Part shown: piece after piece, positions 1 to 4,387 of the stretch | How the letters are laid out: each line of letters begins with the position of its first letter | Position numbering within the stretch: position 1 is the first letter of the stretch | Assembly (NCBI GenBank): GCA_022447405.1 | Contig: JAKVCE010000030.1 | Span: forward strand, 1-13,588 | DNA length: 13,588 nucleotides | Source: Planctomycetota bacterium | GTDB lineage: Bacteria; Planctomycetota; UBA1135; GCA-002686595 | Direction: 5' to 3' | Program-made: the position numbers and the translations under genes | The notes under the pieces: model-generated | Told to the model about the DNA's origin: nothing | What the model saw: only the letters and a program-made list of their open reading frames with translations | Database searches by the model: none

Positions 1-786
1 AGGAACATGGCGAAGCTCAACGCGGAGGCCATGCGCGAGTTCTCCAAGATGGGGACCGAGTCTCTGCAAGACACGCCGACCGTGATCTGGAAGCCCATGA
101 TGGCTTCCTACATGGCCGGTCAGGGCTTCCTCTCTATCGGACGGAGGCATCTCAGGCGCGCTGAGAAGATCCGTGACCCGAACATCGCCTTGGAGCGCGC
201 CTTCAGCTCGCCGCCCCTCTCGATGGAGCAGGTCCTGCACCCGGAGAAGTACTGGGTGCCCGAGGAGCGAGATGACCCGATCGAGGTCGTCCGCTCGACC
301 TCCGAGCTGCCGGAGGGCTGGAGCGTCCAGACGGAGGACGTCTTCGGAGAGCTCCAGCTCGCCCTCGTGACCGAGCTCGCTGACGGTGGCATGAAGATCG
401 ACTTCTCGAACCCGATGTCGATGATGAGCATCAAGTACACGAACTCCGCCGCAACGGGCTGGGGCGGTGACTCGGTCGCGCTCCTCGCCAAGGGCGAGGG
501 TCGCCTGCTCCACCTCGTGACGGTCTGGGACAGCGAGGAGGAGGCAGAGGAGTTCGAGCGCACCATGACGATCGTCGTCGAGAACACCCTGAAGGAGGGC
601 CTCGCGAAGCTCGCCGGCGAGGGCGGCGCTCACGGCGTACGCATCATGCCCGGCGCGACGGGTGAGGAGCGCGTGCTCGTCACATGGGCTGCTCCTGAGG
701 CAGCGGAGGGAGAGATCGAGGCGGTCATCGACGCCTTGAAGTGGACGAGCGCCGCGCCCGCTGAAGAGGCGGGCGAGGACGGCTGA
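1..786 (+). CDS. HPEKY-type metallopeptidase-like protein, C-terminal part (5' end off window)
   Basis: The frame is open from base 1 and ends at TGA 784-786. The first ATG is at 7, but AGGA at 1-4 is too close to serve as its ribosome binding site. Counting from that Met, the protein has MEQVLHPEKYW at residues 73-83, AATGWGGD at 148-155 and WDSEEEAEEF at 174-183. These match, in order, the C-terminal half of large secreted or lipoprotein-like bacterial proteins with the pattern 'pP.StEQilHPEKY ... AA.GWgGD ... W.t..dA.eF'. In such proteins a gluzincin-like HExxH region lies N-terminal to this part. It is absent here and is probably upstream of the window, so I treat the gene as 5'-partial and make no claim of activity. 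Residues 28-45 (around WKPMMASYMAGQGFL) correspond to the family's 'pY..G..Fv' helix. A complete 259-residue protein starting at 7 is the less likely alternative. Confidence 0.7.
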   Translation, partial: RNMAKLNAEAMREFSKMGTESLQDTPTVIWKPMMASYMAGQGFLSIGRRHLRRAEKIRDPNIALERAFSSPPLSMEQVLHPEKYWVPEERDDPIEVVRSTSELPEGWSVQTEDVFGELQLALVTELADGGMKIDFSNPMSMMSIKYTNSAATGWGGDSVALLAKGEGRLLHLVTVWDSEEEAEEFERTMTIVVENTLKEGLAKLAGEGGAHGVRIMPGATGEERVLVTWAAPEAAEGEIEAVIDALKWTSAAPAEEAGEDG

Positions 787-799
787 GGAGCCCTCAGCC
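781..799. terminator. Hairpin spanning both convergent stop codons
   Basis: The 8-bp arms GGCTGAGG (781-788) and CCTCAGCC (792-799) are perfectly complementary, with loop AGC. The hairpin contains the TGA of the plus-strand gene (784-786) and the complement of the TGA of the minus-strand gene (794-796). There is no clear U-tract on either side, only a weak TTCTTT on the plus strand at about 810, so intrinsic termination is a guess. A stable shared mRNA 3' end is equally possible. Confidence 0.45.
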
Positions 800-1588
800 G
801 AAGGGGCGCTTCTTTGTCCGCTTGCGGGTGGGGAGGCCGCCCGCGATGCGTCCGTTGAAGAAGAACACGCCCTCGACCCTGTCGCCCGGGCGCGGGTTCG
901 GGAGCCCCGCTTGCTCCAGATCCCACGGGCTCACGAAGAGGTGCAGGGCCCTTGAGGGAGCGTCCACCCGCAAGATGTCAACGTCCCGCCCGGTGAGCGG
1001 GTTGCGGATGTGGCGAACCTCTTGGATCCGGAGCGAGACCTCGTTGCACCCTCCTGGAGAGCCCGCGCCTCCGAGAGGCTGGATCCACGCGCCAGCGTCT
1101 AGGTCGAGGATGTTCGGGTCCCTCACGCCATCGTTCGGTCCGAGGTAAGAGATGTCGACGGCGAAGCCAGAGACGCTGACCGCGAGCACGTGACCTTGAA
1201 GGAGGCGCTCTGGCAGGCGGCGCGCGTCGGTGAGGTAGGTGGAGAAGAGGTAGGCGCCGTCATCGGCTGTCTCTTCCCCTAGAGCACGGATCGGCGGGTC
1301 GGCCCATCCGACGAGCAGGACGTCGAAGGGCGAGTCCGGGACGTGGACGAGGTCACGGAGCGCGACCCGCAGCCGCGAGTCCTCCCGATACCAAGGCAAG
1401 AGCGTCCAGTGATCGCTCTCCTCCTCGCGGTCGAGGCGCAGCTCCAACCCGCCAGCTAGGGGCAGGCGGTAGTGCTCTCCCTCAGGCCCGCGCCAAGGGA
1501 CGCTCTCGCCCTCCGCGAGGACGCGCTGGATGATCTCTGCCTCCTGGGCGTCAGGGGGGAAGCCGATGCATTCGAGGAGGAAGTTCAC
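794..1588 (-). CDS. Uncharacterised 264-residue protein
   Basis: I do not recognise the family. The reading frame is intact from GTG (complement of 1586-1588) to TGA (794-796) and has the codon character of its neighbours. The product looks soluble, with no signal peptide or membrane segment, and it is acidic in the N-terminal two thirds. The last 40 residues contain a 'RPGDRVEGVFFFNGRIAGG' stretch that looks like the beta-strands of a small barrel (a possible OB or SH3-like fold), followed by a basic tail, RKRTKKR. The start is uncertain: GTG has no Shine-Dalgarno sequence, but no better in-frame start is evident. It converges on the HPEKY-type gene and diverges from the ferritin-like gene across about 115 bp, so it is probably transcribed alone. 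Confidence 0.7.
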   Translation of the reverse strand: MNFLLECIGFPPDAQEAEIIQRVLAEGESVPWRGPEGEHYRLPLAGGLELRLDREEESDHWTLLPWYREDSRLRVALRDLVHVPDSPFDVLLVGWADPPIRALGEETADDGAYLFSTYLTDARRLPERLLQGHVLAVSVSGFAVDISYLGPNDGVRDPNILDLDAGAWIQPLGGAGSPGGCNEVSLRIQEVRHIRNPLTGRDVDILRVDAPSRALHLFVSPWDLEQAGLPNPRPGDRVEGVFFFNGRIAGGLPTRKRTKKRPFG

Positions 1589-1703
1589 GGTCGGGTTCGC
1601 AGAGCAGCCGCGAACGGGTGATCTGATAGCATTCGAAGCGGGCAGATCTCAACCACCGGGTCGCCCTCCGTACCTGCGCCAGCTTCCCAGGCGCGCCTCG
1701 CCC

Positions 1704-2174
1704 ATGATGCAGCTCGAAGAGTCCGACCGGACGCGCGTCCTCGCCGAGATGAGCGGAGCCCTGCGCTCCGAGCTGGGGGCGAGGACAGCCTATGCCTCAC
1801 TCGCTTGGCGGCTCTCTGGGACTGAAGTCGAGGGCGTCCTCCGCCGGATGCACGCGGAGGAGGATGAGGCCATCGAGATCCTCTGCGGGCTCCTCAAGCG
1901 GGCGGGCGTGAGCCCCAGGCGATGGAGCCTGAGGCGTTGGGCCGCTGCCTGGGGCCTCACCTTCGCGACCTACCTCACTGGCGCGCGCTTCGCCTTGCGG
2001 ACCTGCGGTGAGGCTGAAGAGGCGGTCTCAAGGTGGTACCGCGAGTTCGAGCGGATCTTCGCTGAGGTCGGCGACAAGGAGTCAGCGGAGCAGTTCGCTC
2101 GGCTGTCGAGGCTGAAGCAGCTCCACGCGCAGACCCTCGACACTTGGGTCGAGAATCTGCCGAGGGCACGCTGA
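1704..2174 (+). CDS. Ferritin-like/diiron-type helical protein (tentative)
   Basis: This protein of 156 residues is almost entirely helical. I chose ATG 1704 over the longer open frame from 1530 because the extra 58 residues are low-complexity, Pro/Arg-rich and overlap the divergent gene. ATG 1707 is an equal alternative. The helices resemble a ferritin-like four-helix bundle: E23-x6-Y30 in the first, an acidic cluster E52-E53-D54-E55 in the second, E103-E106 and W111-Y112 in the third, and H141 in the fourth. The usual ExxH pairs are incomplete (A56 and K138 where His and Glu would be expected), so metal binding is doubtful. Residues 78-97 are hydrophobic enough to be membrane-associated. 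Stops TGA and TAG occur in tandem at 2172-2177, and the next gene begins 12 nt after the first stop, so the two are probably co-transcribed. The family call is weak; the gene call is good. Confidence 0.5.
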   Translation: MMQLEESDRTRVLAEMSGALRSELGARTAYASLAWRLSGTEVEGVLRRMHAEEDEAIEILCGLLKRAGVSPRRWSLRRWAAAWGLTFATYLTGARFALRTCGEAEEAVSRWYREFERIFAEVGDKESAEQFARLSRLKQLHAQTLDTWVENLPRAR

Positions 2175-2186
2175 TAGACTCTGCCC

Positions 2187-2771
2187 ATGGCTTGGATCAG
2201 GACCGTGCCGCCTGAAGAGGCAGAGGGCTCACTCAAGGACCAGTACGAGGCCGCCGTAGCGCGGGCTGGGAGGGTCTACCAGATCGTCCAGAGCATGAGC
2301 CTCGCGCCGGGGATCCTCGACGCGTCGATGAAGCACTTCGGCGCGATCGCCCACGCGCGCGATGGGCTGAGCCGCTCCGACAGGGAGCTCGTCGCGGTCG
2401 TAGTGAGCGTCGCCAACGAGTGCCACTACTGAATGCACGCGCACGCCGCAGATCTCCGTGCTGAGATCGAGAGGGGGGGAGAGGAGCGAGACGCCGCAGC
2501 GATCAGCGAGGCGGTCCTCGAAGGTTGGCGAGGCGCCTCCCTCACGGAGCACGAGCGCGCGCTCTGCGCTTACGCGGAGAAGCTGACCCGTTCTCCCCAA
2601 GAGATGACGGAGGCGGACATCCTCACGCTTCGCGAGGCGGGCCTCGACGACGTCTCCATCCACGACCTCATTCAGGTCTGCGCCTACTTCAACTACATCA
2701 ACCGCATCGCTGACGCTGTCCACGTCGACCTGGAGCCGGAGATGCCCCCTTACCCTGATCCCAGCGCCTAG
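2187..2771 (+). CDS. AhpD-like peroxidase-related selenoprotein (in-frame UGA = Sec82)
   Basis: Read through the TGA at 2430-2432, this is one 194-residue protein of the AhpD/carboxymuconolactone decarboxylase superfamily, closest in layout to the 'peroxidase-related enzyme' group. It opens with the typical 'IRTVPPEEAEG.L...Y', then has 'GRVYQIVQSMSL', 'LSRSDRELVAVVVSVANECHY', 'ERALCAYAEKLTRSP', 'TEADILTLREAGL' and 'AYFNYINRIAD'. The TGA codon is residue 82, where the family has the second Cys of CxxC. E67, C79, U82 and H86 reproduce the spacing of the catalytic Glu118, Cys130, Cys133 and His137 of M. tuberculosis AhpD, in which Cys133 is the peroxide-reactive cysteine. The likely role is thiol/selenol-dependent cytoplasmic peroxide reduction. 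A hairpin fitting a bacterial SECIS element lies at 2451-2468. Without Sec insertion only an 81-residue fragment would be made. ATG 2187 has no Shine-Dalgarno sequence but gives the family's normal N-terminus. Alternatives are a sequencing error or a nonsense mutation (TGC to TGA). Family assignment is near certain; Sec is likely. Confidence 0.82.
2430..2432 (+). other. In-frame UGA proposed as selenocysteine codon
   Basis: This TGA is the only interruption in a frame that matches the family on both sides. It replaces the second Cys of the active-site motif, giving C-H-Y-U-M-H-A-H. Sec in place of a redox-active Cys is the usual pattern in bacterial selenoproteins. Confidence 0.75.
2451..2468 (+). 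promoter_or_regulatory. Candidate bacterial SECIS hairpin
   Basis: GATCTC (2451-2456) and GAGATC (2463-2468) form a perfect 6-bp stem closed by the 6-nt loop CGTGCT (2457-2462). The stem begins 18 nt after the UGA and the loop 24 nt after it. As I recall the general bSECIS model, it needs a small apical loop with a G in its first two positions, about 16-37 nt from the UGA; the CG(U) start of this loop fits. The hairpin lies within coding sequence (residues 89-94), as bacterial SECIS elements do. SelB binding is inferred. Confidence 0.6.
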
Positions 2772-2786
2772 CGCTTGGGCGCTAGG
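2767..2786. terminator. Hairpin spanning both convergent stop codons
   Basis: CCTAGCGC (2767-2774) and GCGCTAGG (2779-2786) form a perfect 8-bp stem with loop TTGG. It includes the TAG of the AhpD-like selenoprotein (2769-2771) and the complement of the TAG of the 77-residue gene (2782-2784). There is no U-tract on either strand, so a factor-independent terminator is plausible but not canonical; it could act bidirectionally. Confidence 0.5.
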
Positions 2787-3015
2787 AGCGACTGAAGCGC
2801 AGGTCGCGGATGTTCTCGATCGCGAAGTCGATCGAGGACTCTTTCTCCACGTCGATCAGGCGGCCGGTCCCCTTGAAGGGGTTGAAGATCAGCGCGCCTG
2901 AGATGACCTGACCGTCCTTGAAGTGGACCGTGACTTTGTCAGCCGTTTGGGCGTTCAGGAGCATGTCGTAGATCTTTTCGGGGACGAGGGTCTTGGTGGT
3001 CGTGGTGGTGCTCAT
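2782..3015 (-). CDS. Small 77-residue protein, possible Sm/SH3-like barrel
   Basis: This short intact gene runs from ATG (complement of 3013-3015) to TAG. After a Thr-rich N-terminus (residues 2-7) and a helix around residues 12-22, it has alternating beta-strand-like segments 'KVTVHFKDGQVISGALIF', 'GTGRLIDVE', 'SSIDFAIENI' and 'RDLRF'. The 'V.V.FKDGQ...G.L' pattern is typical of small barrels such as Sm-like or SH3-like folds, in which a strand is followed by a DG turn and a G-containing strand. I do not recognise a named family. It starts 15 nt after the NUDIX stop codon, so the two are probably one transcript. An RNA- or ligand-binding role is only a fold-based guess. Confidence 0.7.
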   Translation of the reverse strand: MSTTTTTKTLVPEKIYDMLLNAQTADKVTVHFKDGQVISGALIFNPFKGTGRLIDVEKESSIDFAIENIRDLRFSRS

Positions 3016-3030
3016 GGGGTGAGGATCTAC

Positions 3031-3663
3031 TCAGGCAGTGGGGAGTGGGTCAGGGAGTGCGGCGGAGAGGTGGGGGAGGAGCAGGGATGACCAGGTCTCG
3101 AAGTTCGCGCCGCTCTCCGCCAGGCGAGCGAGCTCTTCGAGGGAGGTCCAGTCACCCTCCAGTTGATCGGTCTCGCGGACGCACGCGTCGCCCTCGAGCT
3201 GAATCACTTGCACGAAGCCGACGTGGACTGCGCCCACTGGGTTCGTGTCGTCATTGAGGACTCCGAGTGGAGCGGAGGTCCATGTCCCGTCGACATTCAG
3301 CTCCTCTTCTAGCTCCCGCGTCGTCGCGGCAGCGATCGGGTCGCGGGGACCTTCAGAGGGGAGGTCGATGGGGTTGATGTGTCCGCCGATCCCGATCGAG
3401 AGCTTGTCGTGCAGGCGCGCTTCGCCACCCTTCTTCAAGCGGCGGACGAGGAAGACGTCACCGCCGCGCATCAGCGCGGTGTAGGGGATGATCTGCTTCC
3501 AGGTCGGCTCGACCTCGGCGCGGGCGCGCTCCACGAAGAAGCCATGTTCGACGACCGCTTGCTGGAAGCTCTCTAGAGAGCAGTCCTCCCCGAACGGCAC
3601 GAGGCCGTGCGGGTAGCTGTCGGGGAAGAGGTCTCCCCTGGGGACGACGAATACAAACTCCAT
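3031..3663 (-). CDS. NUDIX hydrolase domain protein
   Basis: The protein has 210 residues from ATG (complement of 3661-3663). The NUDIX signature is visible as GGH at 93-95, an insertion (96-110), and R116-E117-L118-E119-E120-E121-L122, the catalytic REUxEE core that binds the divalent metal. The first half of the box is degenerate: D108 sits where Glu is usual and there is no canonical Gly at 102. Such loosened boxes occur in 'GIGGHI' NUDIX proteins. Before the box, residues 57-75 (QIIPYTALMRGGDVFLVRR) form the expected strand pair. The N-terminal 50 residues are an extension seen in longer NUDIX proteins. It probably hydrolyses a nucleoside diphosphate-linked compound; the substrate cannot be read from the sequence. 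It is the first gene of a two-gene operon with the 77-residue protein. Confidence 0.85.
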   Translation of the reverse strand: MEFVFVVPRGDLFPDSYPHGLVPFGEDCSLESFQQAVVEHGFFVERARAEVEPTWKQIIPYTALMRGGDVFLVRRLKKGGEARLHDKLSIGIGGHINPIDLPSEGPRDPIAAATTRELEEELNVDGTWTSAPLGVLNDDTNPVGAVHVGFVQVIQLEGDACVRETDQLEGDWTSLEELARLAESGANFETWSSLLLPHLSAALPDPLPTA

Positions 3664-3835
3664 GGGTGCGCGGTGGGGAGGGAGCGCGCCGCGAAGTGCG
3701 GTTTGACTCCTCCTTCTTGGGTTTGAAGGGACAGCGCTCCAGGGGACGAAATCCTGACTCAGCTCATGGGTTGGGGTGCCCTTTCAGCCGCGCCAGAGGG
3801 GTCTCGCGGGGATGCTCTCTCCCTTCTTGGGGACG
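3664..3835 (-). other. Long 5' leader (about 165 nt) of the NUDIX operon
   Basis: If transcription begins near 3829, about 165 nt precede the NUDIX ATG. I see no conserved riboswitch motif, no tRNA and no convincing small ORF. A short sequence recurs: CCAAGAAGG on the minus strand at about 3711-3719 and again at about 3823-3831. The function is unknown. Confidence 0.3.
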
Positions 3836-3863
3836 ATTCTACGTGAATCCCCAAAATCGTCAA
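3836..3863 (-). promoter_or_regulatory. Sigma70-type promoter for the NUDIX operon
   Basis: On the minus strand, TTGACG (complement of 3858-3863) and TAGAAT (complement of 3836-3841) each match the sigma70 consensus at 5 of 6 positions, with a 16-nt spacer. It lies between the end of rnpB and the NUDIX start and reads toward the NUDIX gene. An imperfect inverted repeat, TTGGG...GATTC / GAATCCCCAA (3827-3854, with a 3-nt bulge), covers the -10 and spacer and could be an operator or an rnpB 3' hairpin. Confidence 0.55.
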
Positions 3864-3933
3864 GATCATGTATGCAATGCAAGTACCTAGTACAAGATGT
3901 TGTATATCGCTCGCCCTGATTTGGAAGAGGTAG

Positions 3934-4314
3934 GGGACGTGAGAGGCCCTGTAAGCCGGGTCCTGTGGCCCCCTCTCGGGGGTCGACGATCATTTCTCTG
4001 GGATCGACCTCGCGGCCGACCTCGAACGACCTACCCGGAGGGCCAATGCGCGGGTCATCGCTAGCCCTCCCTATTTGGTCTTTCACCGGGTGGGGTTTGC
4101 CCTGCCAGCCCTGTCACCAGGACTGCGGTGCGCTCTTACCGCACCATTTCACCCTTACCTGCAGGGAAACGAGTCTCCTCGCAGGCGGTATCGTTTCTGT
4201 GGCACTTTCCCTGGCCTCGCGGCCGGTTGCCGTTAGCAACCACCCTGACCCGAGGTGCCCGGACTTTCCTCCCGGGGGAGACCCCCGAGCGATCGTCTAG
4301 ACCTCTCACGTCCG
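3934..4314 (-). ncRNA. rnpB: RNase P RNA, bacterial type A
   Basis: This is the catalytic RNA that removes 5' leaders from precursor tRNAs. Read on the minus strand, the bacterial core is plain: GAGGAAAGTCCGGGC (complement of 4257-4271), then CAGGGAAAGTGCCACAGAAAC, GGTAAGGGTGAAATGGTG with GGTAAGAGCGCACC, the CAAATAGGGAGG segment, the GGCAAACCCC loop region, AGAAATGATCGTCG, and near the 3' end ACCCGGCTTACAG. The ends are set by helix P1: GGACGTGAGAGG (complement of 4302-4313) pairs perfectly over 12 bp with CCTCTCACGTCC (complement of 3936-3947). The length of about 380 nt is normal for type A. The ends are uncertain by a few bases. It is transcribed divergently from the VWA gene. Confidence 0.95.
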
Positions 4315-4319
4315 AAAGG

Positions 4320-4328
4320 ATGGTATCA
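4320..4328 (-). promoter_or_regulatory. Putative extended -10 of the rnpB promoter
   Basis: On the minus strand TGATACCAT gives an extended -10 (TGN plus TACCAT, 4 of 6 to consensus). It ends 7 nt before the G that begins helix P1 (4313), the right distance for the start site. No -35 hexamer is visible at 16-18 nt spacing, so this rests on position. Confidence 0.4.
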
Positions 4329-4387
4329 CTTCAGCCTGAGGCGCGCGTCGTGCGCGGCATGTGAGGCCCAGAACGACACAATCCACC

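Noticed and set aside
1620..1648. Inverted repeat GATCTG-N17-CAGATC flanking a TGATAGCAT extended -10-like sequence
   Set aside because: A 6-bp repeat within about 115 bp is expected by chance and there is no -35 hexamer. Noted as a possible promoter/operator for the ferritin-like operon but not called.
1530..1703. N-terminal extension of the ferritin-like gene to an ATG at 1530
   Set aside because: It overlaps the divergent 264-residue gene and encodes Pro/Arg-rich low-complexity sequence unlike the helical body, so the start at 1704 is preferred.
2433..2771. A separate 112-residue gene starting at the ATG directly after the TGA
   Set aside because: It would begin inside the active-site motif, keeping H86 but lacking Glu67, Cys79 and the helix that holds them. 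It is in the same frame as the preceding ORF and only the joined protein matches the family. No ribosome binding site marks this ATG.
3784..4364. Several open frames of 74-111 residues on both strands
   Set aside because: They lie across rnpB, whose conserved core and P1 helix explain the sequence; their translations look like no protein.
4361..4387. GTG 4361 as start of the VWA gene
   Set aside because: It would place nine polar residues before the signal peptide. ATG 4388 gives a normal signal sequence.
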